Source: Saxidomus purpurata
Lineage: Eukaryota > Mollusca > Bivalvia > Venerida > Veneridae
DNA length: 64,000 nt
Direction: 5' to 3'
Assembly (NCBI GenBank): GCA_022818135.1
Contig: JAFMSR010000007.1
Location: 12,332,007-12,396,006 of the forward strand
Part shown: positions 24,001 through 31,927 of the stretch, one piece after another
Layout: each line of letters starts with the position of its first letter
How positions within the stretch are numbered: the first letter of the stretch is position 1
The notes under the pieces: model-generated
The model's input: the letters and a program-made list of their open reading frames with translations, nothing else
The model's database searches: none
What the model was told of the DNA's origin: nothing
Position numbers and translations under genes: made by a program

Positions 24001-24664
24001 TGAGTGTAAATGATAGAATGATCTTAACATTCCTATGCGCTGCCAAGCTTTAGCTGTTATAGATATGTGAGAATGCCATTCACCATCTTTACCAAAGATT
24101 ATACCAAGATGTTTATGTTCGTAAACGTTCTGAGTGGGGACATTATTCATAGTTAAATCTGGGTGAAAGGTTCTATCTTTCTTACGGGATATTAAAAGAG
24201 CTTCTGAAGCGATACTTGGTTGCGAAAAGAAATACTGTTCATATACTGTTGTAGGACCTATTACGTGCTAATTATAGCACATTAAAAACTTTACTTTTTT
24301 GAAAGGGCTGACACTAAGTTGTTTAAATTGTAGTCTAATCCATTGGCTCTTTTTTTCAAATATTTATGTATATGTTGCATGCAATTATATAAAATTGATG
24401 CAATCATATTATTTAACAATCAGTAGAATGTCTGAATAGATACTGACTGATTATATCTACTTTTTCTGTTTAGCTCGAGGAGATGATGAAGACAGAATTG
24501 AAAACACCGATTCAGACCACGGAAAAGAAACCACCACTGGGTCTAGCTTTGGTATTGGTTTTCTAGTTGGCATTTTAGTTGGCATTCCACTGACTTTAAT
24601 AGTGTATTATGTCTATGTTATAATCAAGAACCGCCGACAGAATATAAAGTATGAAAGACAGTGA
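11878..24664 (+). CDS. Tyrosinase copy 1, membrane-anchored type-3 copper oxidase (8 exons, complete)
   Basis: Exons: 11878-12000, 13475-13596, 13959-14067, 20519-20619, 20913-21183, 21765-21955, 22334-22773, 24474-24664. They total 1548 nt, giving 515 residues plus stop, with all introns GT-AG and phases compatible. Residues 1-16 form a hydrophobic signal peptide. CuA is H129 (LLHG), H137 and H146 (YHKGAAFLPWHR); VSLPYWDYT at 164-172 is the family block between the copper sites. CuB is H262, H266 (LLHDGVHDW) and H289 (FYLHHAFIDYIW). Residues 307-452 are Cys-rich. Residues 478-503 form a transmembrane helix followed by a basic tail (KNRRQNIKYERQ), so a type I membrane protein facing the lumen or outside is inferred. 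The family oxidises phenols to o-quinones, and in molluscs serves pigment, periostracum and shell-matrix tanning. The residue two before H137 is Arg, so the Cys-His thioether of some tyrosinases is absent. Confidence 0.93.
12001..13474. other. Intron 1 of tyrosinase 1
   Basis: 1.47 kb. It contains degenerate ~230-bp repeats ending in a GGAC tetranucleotide tract. Segments around 12300-12370 and 12390-12540 match 32240-32310 and 44520-44690 of unit 2, which shows that the ~12 kb between those unit 2 segments was inserted after duplication. Confidence 0.6.
13300..13356. repeat. (GGAC)n tetranucleotide tract
   Basis: About 12 GGAC/AGAC units at the end of the intronic repeat in intron 1. The same motif ends elements at 27306, 33585 and 41578. 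Confidence 0.9.
13475..13596 (+). CDS. Tyrosinase 1 exon 2
   Basis: Encodes residues 42-82 (NHPVDIRLAKIACIQAYY...), 122 nt, between TTTTAG and GTGATT. It ends in phase 2 (AG of an Arg codon). The paralogous exon at 45096-45217 has identical length and splice sites. N66-L-T is a possible N-glycosylation site that copy 2 keeps as N-M-T. Confidence 0.88.
13959..14067 (+). CDS. Tyrosinase 1 exon 3: pre-CuA region
   Basis: Encodes residues 83-118, including FRIRREIRTLS and EWDDYVNVILTMYH. This is the R-R-E-[IY]-R-x-L-[ST] block that precedes CuA in invertebrate tyrosinases. Acceptor TTTTCAG, donor GTACGT. It ends in phase 0. Confidence 0.9.
14573..14662 (-). repeat. tRNA-derived SINE-like relic
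   Basis: On the minus strand, an A-box-like segment (AGTTGCCGGGAGAGCATTAGG) precedes a perfect B-box core GGGTTCGAATCCC. Pairing is too poor for a functional tRNA. It lies inside an intron. Confidence 0.45.
15616..16200. repeat. 35-bp minisatellite, about 17 copies
   Basis: Monomer begins GCGAGTTACAACCTG and ends AAATGCAGCTAG. Monomers vary at one or two positions (gcgAg/gcgCg, TGTTG/TGCTG), and a few have small deletions. The array is absent from the homologous intron of unit 2 (around 50200), so it arose or expanded after duplication. Confidence 0.92.
16855..18335. mobile_element. Non-autonomous TIR transposon with 6-bp TSD CATTGT
   Basis: Terminal inverted repeats of about 29 bp with two mismatches begin TACGGAAGCGTATAATGGTC at both ends. 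CATTGT flanks each side (16849-16854 and 18336-18341). Unit 2 carries the empty site near 51165-51205. The interior holds GTCA-rich monomers of the same type as 5500-6400 and no transposase. Confidence 0.88.
19608..20240 (-). mobile_element. Probable LINE 3' end, minus strand
   Basis: Starts with GATAAGATAAGATTTATTTT, a tail typical of minus-strand non-LTR element 3' ends. The stretch is absent from unit 2 at the homologous place. The body has no reverse-transcriptase motif that can be recognised, so the class is uncertain. Confidence 0.35.
20519..20619 (+). CDS. Tyrosinase 1 exon 4: CuA site
   Basis: Encodes residues 119-151 plus two bases of H152: EGTLRKFGLLHG then YHKGAAFLPWHRVFLT. It carries all three CuA histidines (129, 137, 146). 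Acceptor TTTACAG, donor GTAAGT. It joins exon 3 in phase 0 after a 6.4-kb intron. No intervening exon keeps an open frame in both paralogues. Confidence 0.93.
20913..21183 (+). CDS. Tyrosinase 1 exon 5: between CuA and CuB
   Basis: Encodes residues 153-242, including FEEEMRKINPKVSLPYWDYT and SVVWSNCFFGDG. The acceptor AATTACAG gives the first base completing CAC (His152). The donor is GAG|GTAAGT. The PYWDYT and VVWSxCFFG blocks are strongly conserved in mollusc tyrosinases. Confidence 0.93.
21184..21764. other. Intron 5 of tyrosinase 1
   Basis: 580 bases of AT-rich intron with no recognised insertion. The unit 2 counterpart is twice as long because of MITE insertions. Confidence 0.7.
21765..21955 (+). 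CDS. Tyrosinase 1 exon 6: CuB site
   Basis: Encodes residues 243-305 plus two bases: NITTGSGIYT, LELLHDGVHDWIGGDMG and DPIFYLHHAFIDYIWE. It contains CuB ligands H262, H266 and H289. The residue after H262 is Asp263 and the residue after H266 is Asp267; these positions are thought to tune monophenolase versus diphenolase activity in type-3 enzymes, but activity cannot be assigned from sequence. Acceptor ATTACAG, donor GTATAC. Confidence 0.94.
22334..22773 (+). CDS. Tyrosinase 1 exon 7: Cys-rich C-terminal region
   Basis: Encodes residues 306-452, beginning SCGDIDIETDYRRID. It holds Cys at several spaced positions (for example QPSCPDNCKGEYMYCD). The acceptor TCCTTCAG follows a polypyrimidine tract. 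The donor is taken as ATTG|GTAGGT because this phase fuses in frame to exon 8; the alternative GTAACT four bases later would break the frame. Confidence 0.85.
22820..23177. mobile_element. MITE, copy in intron 7 of tyrosinase 1
   Basis: Ends AAAGGGACACACCTTATAAC and, as the inverse, AAAGAGGCACTCCCTACATC, giving ~20-bp imperfect TIRs. Flanking sequence is TTAA-like. Related copies are at 43739-44083, 54560-54680, 54700-54722 (end only), 55140-55440 and a fragment at 2630-2730. Confidence 0.7.
23178..24473. other. Rest of intron 7 of tyrosinase 1
   Basis: AT-rich. No exon, RNA gene or clear element recognised before the exon 8 acceptor. Confidence 0.6.
24474..24664 (+). CDS. Tyrosinase 1 exon 8: juxtamembrane acidic stretch, TM helix and stop
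   Basis: Encodes residues 453-515 and TGA. An acidic and Thr/Ser-rich stretch (453-477) leads to a helix of about 26 residues at 478-503 (FGIGFLVGILVGIPLTLIV and onward), then a basic 12-residue tail. Acceptor CTGTTTAG. No canonical AATAAA is seen within ~300 bases after the stop, so the 3' end is undetermined. Confidence 0.83.
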
Positions 24665-25317
24665 CAAAAATTGTGTGTTATTTTGTCTTCACAACCATAC
24701 CTACATGAATTCTACATGATATAAACGTAAAACTATGTATTTACAAGGTCAAAATCGAACTGGGTCAAAATAGTTCACTATGTCAGATAAAAGAAAACCC
24801 CTTGAACAATGTAAATGCCACACAAGCAATCATCATAGAAGTTGGTCAGAATGTTTCGTTTGATGATTTCTAGGTCACAACGGATTCTGGATAATGTGGG
24901 GTCAGAAAATAGGTCATTAGGCTAAACAAAAGAAAAGTAAAAAAATTCACAAGCAGCAACTTTTCCTATATAAACATTTAGTATGTACTGTTTGCGCAAT
25001 TGTATAAAATAGAAAATCTAGTTATTTCAGTTAAGGAAATGTAAAATCGAAATTTGATACTAAGCGTCAAACAAAAGCATGTACCGAAGACAGCAGTGGT
25101 GGTTCCCGTAAGGTTGCCCTTCATGAACGTGGTCCAGTATACTGTTTGCAGCTACATGAAAGTGTCCGCGTGGATTAAGTCGGGATTCAGAGTTATTTTT
25201 CTTGGCATCTAGAACAACACCATCTTGGGAATACAACCAATGGGTCCTGCAAAAATGAGTCAGAATTTAGAAAATTGGAATGCTAATGAAAACAAAGACT
25301 TCCCTTACAGAAATAAT
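24665..25317. other. 3' flank of tyrosinase 1; short GTCA-rich repeat
   Basis: About 24745-24950 is a fragment of the GTCA-rich monomer family. The remainder is unrecognised. Confidence 0.5.
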
Positions 25318-25626
25318 TGGCCTCTCGCTACCAATATCAGCTAGCTAGCAGTGAAGTAGCTGCTACCAAGCTGCTGCCAGTAGCCGCTAGCTAGCTGCTA
25401 TTGGTGGTTTTTCGTATGCAAATTAGTTTTCCTGCTAATAGTAGCGGCTAGCTGCTACTTTTTCCTGCTAGCTAGCTGCTACCTGTTACCTGCTACTAGT
25501 AGCAGCTAGCTGCTACCGTTTCCTGCTACCTAGCTGCTATTGGTAGTTTTTCGTATGCAAATTAGATTTCTTGCTACTAGTAGCCGCAACCTAGCTGCTA
25601 CATTTTCCTGCTACAGAGTTGCTACC
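25318..25626. repeat. GCTAGCTGCTACC low-complexity repeat
   Basis: Dense GCTAGCTGCTA-like units with a ~130-bp internal duplication. Each half carries TTTTTCGTATGCAAATTAG. AGCTAGCT palindromes are frequent. No ORF or element ends recognised. Confidence 0.75.
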
Positions 25627-26020
25627 TATGAAATTCGTGCAGCTTATTTAGTAGTTGTCATCAAATCATGGCCTGTTAATCTACTGAAATTGTGTCAAAT
25701 AAATTAATCAAAGCACTCTTTTATTTTTGAGTACGTACAGGGTAAATATTTACGTAAGCATATAATACATAGTTACTAGTATACTGCTGGCACAAAATGT
25801 GATTTACAAATTTCTGCATAAGTCACTGACATACAGCATACTTGTGAGAAAGAAATTACTATTTTAAACAAAGGCTTCATAGACGTAACACAGATGACAT
25901 GTTGTTTTGTGTCATAAGTATATTTTTGAAACGGTCATAACTTTCGTAAATCGAAAGATTTCTCAACATCATAATAACTGTGGAACTGAATGAGTTTTCT
26001 TTGCACCCTACAAAAACAAA

Positions 26021-27717
26021 ATGTATGCTGCTAAGTTTAAAAAAATCAAGAATGTAAAAGAGTTAAAATTGAATATAGGAAGAACTCTGATAGAAAATGT
26101 TATCATTCAAAAACTCCTAGGAATATGTATTGATAACACACTTTCATGGAAATATCAAATATCAAAAGTATGTAGTAAACTTAACTCAAAAGTAGCATTA
26201 TTTAAACATATTATATACTTCTTGTCTGAGGACATGAAACGAATGTATAATAACGCATATATTATGCCATTTTTTGACTATTGTACTGGGAAAGGGAATA
26301 AATTGCAAATCGGATATTAATAGAATAACAAACAAGAGCTGTCCCTCCCAAGTGACGAATGCCCCCGAAAGAGGTGCCTCACAGTCTGTGTCCTCTCCAT
26401 GTGCTCAAAAAGTGCTATGAATTTAAAATCCTTCCATGCATGACAGAGTAATCATGCATACAGTATTCCATTACTTTAAACACTAATGTGACCTTGACCT
26501 TTGAGGTAGGGACTTGGGTCTTGCACGGACACATCCGCTTAGTGCTAGACATTTGTGCACAGTTATTTTAAAATCCTTAAAGCATAATAAAGTTATAGTC
26601 CAGACACAAATGTATGCATATATACAGGATTCCATTACCTATAATCTCTAAGGTGACCTTGACCTTGTGGTAGGGATGTGGGTCATGCACGCGACACGTC
26701 GTCTTGATGTGCTAGACATTTGTGCCAAATTATTTTAAAATCCTTCAAGGCAGACAAAGTTACAGTCCGGACACGAAGTGGCATATAGCTATATAGAGGA
26801 ATCCATTACCTTCAAACTCTAAGTATGACCTTGACCTTTGAGCTAAGGATGTGGGTCTTGCACGCAACACGTCGTCTTGATGTGCTAGACATTGTGCCAA
26901 GTTATTTTAAAATCCTTCAATGCATGACAAAGTTACAGTCCGGACACGAATGTGTGCATATATGCTTATATGGAGGAATCCATTACCTTCAAACTCTAAG
27001 AGACCTTGACCTTTGAGCTAGGGACGTGGGTCTGCACGCGACACGTCGTCTTGATGTGCTAGACATGTGGCCTAGTTATTTTAAAATCCTTCAATGCATG
27101 ACAAAGTTACAGTCCGGACACGAAGTGTGCATATATAGAGGATCCATAACCTTCATACTCCAAGTGTGACCTTCACCTTTGAGGTAGGGATGTGGGTCTT
27201 GCATGCGACACGTCGTCTTGAGTGCTAGACATGTGGCCAAGTTATTTTAAAATCCTTCAATGCATGACAAAGTTACAGTCCGGACACAAATTTGTAAGTG
27301 GGGACGCACGGACGGACGGACAGACGGACAGACGGACGGACGGACAGACGGACAGACGGTCAGACGGACAGACGGTGCGATTTTAATATGCCACCCTTCG
27401 GGGGCATAAAAATTAAAAGAGAGCAGCTAGAATTATATTAAACCATTACGAACTTACTAATGTGATATGTTCAAAGAATTGAAAACGGCTTTCGTTTGAA
27501 AGTAGATGTAATTATCACATGGGACTGCTTGTTTACAAGTTTAAAAAAAAGGCTAGTTCCATATTATATTTCCAGTCTCATAACTTTTTCAACCGATAGC
27601 AGATATAATCTACGTGATATTGTTCCACCGAAACCAAGATCAGTTTATTTGAAACAGCAGCGCCAATATATGGAGAACCATATCACAAAGTATCATCAAT
27701 CTTCCTTCACTTAATTG
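26021..27717 (+). pseudogene. CR1/jockey-type LINE reverse transcriptase C-terminus, interrupted
   Basis: 26021-26320 encodes KLLGICIDNTLSWKYQI, KVCSKLNSKVALFKHI and NNAYIMPFFDYC, matching the C-terminal thumb of clade CR1/L2/jockey ORF2 proteins. The reading continues after an inserted repeat: 27414-27717 gives RYNLRDIVPPKPRSVYLKQQ near the protein end. Stops and the insertion make it inactive. The 3' UTR runs to about 28120, with an ATTACTATTATTAG tail. Confidence 0.75.
26331..27407. mobile_element. Non-autonomous element inserted in the LINE; ~150-bp monomers
   Basis: Starts AACAAGAGCTGTCCCTC, then ATGCCCCCGAA whose inverse TTCGGGGGCAT ends the element. About six monomers carry TGTGACCTTGACCTTTGAG and CAGTCCGGACACGAA. 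It ends in a GGAC/AGAC tract (27306-27378). A shorter copy of the same element is at 32932-33633. Confidence 0.8.
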
Positions 27718-28130
27718 ATTTAAACACAACTACAAAAACATGCTATTAGACAAACAGACTCAAGCATAAACTGTTTAATGTATTCATCGACTGTTTTATC
27801 GTGCATTTATGTCAGTTACTTGAATGTTTTCTTACTGTTACATTTGTGATACTATAGTGTACTTGCTAATAAATTTATTTAATTAATCCTAATAAGTATT
27901 TAACAGCTACAATTAAGGAGTGTTTGTCGGGTGTAAATGAATATGTTTGTATCTGATATGTGTGTTTTTAATTACGTGTTTATTTCTACTTGATAGTTTT
28001 GTATTTGTTTTATTTTCTTTTAGTTTTACCGAAGGCCACATTGTAAATAAGAATATGTAATTTGTTACATAACTTATTGTGTAATACCTTCGTAAAATAA
28101 AGAAATTACTATTATTAGAATTCAAAATTG
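27718..28130 (+). other. 3' UTR of the LINE
   Basis: Non-coding DNA from the LINE stop to its ATTACTATTATTAG tail. It contains CCGAAGGCCACATTGTAAAT and AATAAAGAAATTACTATTAT, the likely polyadenylation region. The unit 2 duplication block begins directly after it. Confidence 0.55.
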
Positions 28131-28675
28131 ATCCCGCACGGTGGTCACTTGTTTTTTGCACATGCTTATATATAGGAACAACTTTAAAAATCTTCTTCTC
28201 TGAAACCACACGGCCTAGAGCTAAGATATTTATCATGTGGCATAACCTAGTGGACCTATACCAGGATTGTTCAAAGTTTGATCCCCGGGTCAAAATTGAC
28301 CACATCCGGGGGTCACTTGTTTTTACATAGGCTTATGTAGGAAAACTTTAAAAATCTTCTCTGAAACCACAAAGTCTAGAGCTTAGATATTTAGCATGTG
28401 GAATAACCTAGTGGACCTCTACCAAGATTGTTCAAATAACAATAATTTTAAAAGTTTTTCCTATTTGTTGCCAAAGCAACCAGACTTCTGCATGGAATAG
28501 AACTTTTTGAACAATGTTGATAGAATTTCATGCAAGAAACATTGCTGCAAAGTTTCATCAAGACTGGCCCAGTGGTTTCAGAGAAGATGTCGTTCGAAGG
28601 AAGACGTACGACGGACGCTGGACGATGAGCGGTCCTAATAGCTCACTCTGGCACTTCGTGCTAAGTAAGCTTAAA
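28130..28675. repeat. Unit 2 copy of the repeat at window start
   Basis: 28240-28670 is near-identical to 1-430, with the same order of phrases and the same CACTCTGGCACTTCGTG ending. One additional monomer precedes it at 28130-28240. Confidence 0.8.
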
Positions 28676-28789
28676 AACTAAAGAAAAATGTACATGGACT
28701 ACTAAACAGATAATGTACAGCATGACCGGGACTTAAAAGCTAATATACCGAATGAGCTATACGGTCACATACACAATTTTCCCAGTTGT

Positions 28790-29800
28790 TTACAAGTCCG
28801 TGCCGTGACATATATAATTTGTAATAAAATTGTTGTAAAACCTATAACGGCTTACATACCATTTCCTTCCAGCGTTATAAAAACTCATGAGCATGTCTCC
28901 GTAATCAGCCCCGCCCGTCGTCATATTATAGTGCTGCAGCACGGCAGGCTTTCCCCTCTCATATCGATCTGTAATGGCTGTGGACAAACACCGAACGGGC
29001 TTCTTGCGGCCAACACTCTTGTGAGCCATCAGCAGGATCTGACCTTGTCGAGCGTATACATACTCACCAGATGCTGGATTTACCGGTCATAGGTCTGTTG
29101 CTCCGCATGGTACGTGTACCTGCATTAAATTGTTTTTGTTAATTCAGTTAGTAAATGTATTCCCTCCTGCATTGCTACTAAATTACTGTTGGGTAAATTT
29201 CAATAAATATAACGATACAAAAAGAGCAGAATGAATCAGGATAATTTAACTTTAGATATAATGAAATGTATTTTACGACTCGCACCTGTTTTATACGAAG
29301 TACGAAGTTGAACAAGCCTTCTTGCTTAATCCAGGCTATATAAGAAGCTGCTGACAATGACGTGATAACTTTTCTCCTACAGCTGACATTGTTTTTAGTG
29401 ATGTATGAACGACGGCAGTTCCTTGCAAGCCTGCAATGGCTGGTTCGAAAGTGTTGCCAAGGTACGAATTCATTCTTAAAATCCTGTACAAAAATGTAAT
29501 GCAATGGGTCTTTAAACTGAAAGAAAAATGCAGATTGTTCATTTACGAACGCAGAAATCTTGTACTGAAATATTAAAATAGATAAATAAATCATTATTTA
29601 GTAAATAAACTAATATAATAATAATAATAATAATTATAATAATAATCCGATATATCTTAAGAAAGTATTACTTAATGGTTCACCAGTCGCACTTTCTGCT
29701 ATGACCCAGAATTTCGCCTCGTGTTTGCGGTCTTTGATGGTATATACTGCAACATCGCCGTGTGGTCGCGTGTGTCAACCAACGTCTCATCGGCACAGGT
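28790..29800 (-). pseudogene. piggyBac-like transposase relic (unit 2)
   Basis: Paralogue of 1529-2560. Minus-strand reading includes RKKPVRCLSTAITDRYERG, KPAVLQHYNMTTGGADYGDM and, further along, LVDTRDHTAMLQYIPSKTAN. These match piggyBac family blocks. It retains the five residues missing from the unit 1 relic, so it is nearer the ancestral state, but it is still frame-broken and contains an AAT tract (29612-29645). Confidence 0.7.
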
Positions 29801-31804
29801 GTATGTCCAGTCTTGGTGCCCATTAAAAAAACAACAAAACCAACAAACAATTTTGTAAATAATCTTAGTCTGCTTAGTCTGCAACTTTGAAGAACTTACA
29901 TTTGAAGTCATACACGCCAATTTTCCGGAAGGAAAATTTGGGATGCAATGTAGGACCGCCCCTTACATAAATTCAAGTGACCTGTACTATGCACACCACA
30001 TTTTCTAATGGAGCCTTGCATCATATATGATGACAATCTAATAAGGGGTTTGTGAGATGAATAGATGACAAGATTTTATATGTACAGTTAACACTGCTAC
30101 TATTCATACTGATGTTTCTTGCCAATTTTGATCAACATCGGACATATAATTTTGTAGATAAAGAGAGGAAATGTTTCATATTTCAGGCCCCTGTGAACTT
30201 GATCTTACTTGACATCTTACTTATATTACAATACACCTTAGAAGACTTTATTCTGACGCTTCATATACAATTGAATTAAAATGCAAACAAGGTGGTTTGG
30301 AGATACCGAACCAACACGATTGTCACATGTCAGGCCAATGTGACCTTGACCTTTGGCTATATGACCACAAATCATACTAATGCTCCCTATCAAGTTTGAT
30401 GAGAATCAAACCAGGGGTTTGGAGACGAAGAGCGATTTGCCCATGTGACTTTGAATTTCCCAAATTACAATTAACACAACTACGCTTCATACTGAAGTTA
30501 TCTAGCAAGTGTGATGGAAATCAAACAAGAGATTTCTGAGACGAAGAGCAGATAAAAATGCAACACTTCAAGCTCCCGTGACTTTGGCCTTGATTAAACC
30601 ATACGACCCTTAATTGTAATACAAACGGCTAAACTTCACACTGATGCTTCCCTGAAAGTTTGATGCAAATCTAGTAAGAGTTTTGGAGATGAAGTGTCGG
30701 TCAAGAAAGTGGACACACGAACACACAGACGTCAAGGGAAAAACAATATGCCCCAATCTCACCAGTATCGCTTCTGAATTGCCAACAAAGCAATATTTAG
30801 TCGTCCTATTTAATCTTAACTCTAACTCACTTAACCTGGTCGAAGATAGCCCCTTTCCGGTGTAGATATCAGGACATATGTCAAGGACTTATTTCGCCTA
30901 TTTGCAAACGTTTTTATATTAAACTACCCGTATTGCAGTGTATCAGTTTTGGTATAAAGCTTAAAAGAAACAGAACAGTTTTAGATAATATATAAAAAGG
31001 AGTAGAAATAGAACAGTGTATTCAGACTGCATGATATTATGTAAGTTGTTTAGTTTTCGAACAAAAATAATGAAAAAATTATTTTAATTGTTCAAGAATG
31101 AATTAACATGATTTTATTCAAATAATCAAAATGTGATACCTATTTTAAGCGTTTTGTTGAAAACTCCTACTAAAGTAATGTTTGTAATAATTTTAAATGG
31201 GAAGGGCCGATTACAAAATGTTGAAAGAACTTGTGCCCCGATCCCCTTGCTGTTGTTTTGTTTAATTAAATTTTAACAAATTAAATAAAATGACTTAATA
31301 TGGCTTTAAAATAAAGATTAATTGATAAAATTAACTGTGCTATATATAATTCTGCTGCATGTACATGTACATCTGAAACAGCGATAATATATATTTAAAG
31401 CACTACTACAACTAAAATGATAAAAATAACGTTATTTCAATGAGGATGATAAAGATTATGATACTGCAAATGAGTACTCAACAAATGAGGGATTCCAATA
31501 AACAATTTGTTTTAATATTTCCCAAATTAAATTCTTTAAATTTTAAACTTTCGACAGATGGAAGGCGCGCAATCGCTCACTTAAAATAAATAATTGACTT
31601 CCATGAGCGTTTTTTTCAAATGTAGAGCAAGTTGTTATACGGTGCATAAGTAAACTTCAGGACTGGTATAAGTATCCTTTATAGATTAGGTAAACTATAC
31701 TCGGAAATTAAAGTGAAAAAGAGACATGTACATGTATTTTCTTTTTTGAAAGCATATCACATCATTTCAACAGATTCATACTTGGGTCACGTGTGTTATT
31801 AGCA
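29800..31804. other. 5' flank of tyrosinase 2
   Basis: 29940-30770 carries the same degenerate monomers as 10020-10850. 30770-31804 aligns with 10851-11877 up to the start codon. No gene recognised. Confidence 0.6.
31667..31674 (+). promoter_or_regulatory. Possible TATA box of tyrosinase 2
   Basis: TATAAGTA occupies the position equivalent to TATAAATC of copy 1, about 135 bases before the ATG. Both copies keep GACATGTACATG or a similar motif and the AAAGCATATCACATCAT block downstream. A transcription start cannot be placed from sequence. Confidence 0.28.
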
Positions 31805-31927
31805 ATGAGGAGTCTTGCGATTCTGAGTCTGCTGCCGCTGCTGTGCCGCTGTCAGTTTCAGAGCATATCTATTCAGTTACCGTCTGAAGACATTCAAGGC
31901 ATTGAAGAATGCGAGGAAAAAGCTAAG
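31805..31927 (+). CDS. Tyrosinase 2 exon 1: signal peptide and N-terminus
   Basis: Encodes 41 residues, MRSLAILSLLPLLCRCQ onward, ending EECEEKAK before GTGTGT. The frame is open upstream to a GTG at 31793, but the ATG at 31805 matches the paralogue. Seven of 41 residues differ from copy 1. Confidence 0.9.

Noticed and set aside
31793..31804. Upstream start for tyrosinase 2
   Set aside because: The frame is open but begins with GTG. The ATG at 31805 aligns with the start of copy 1.
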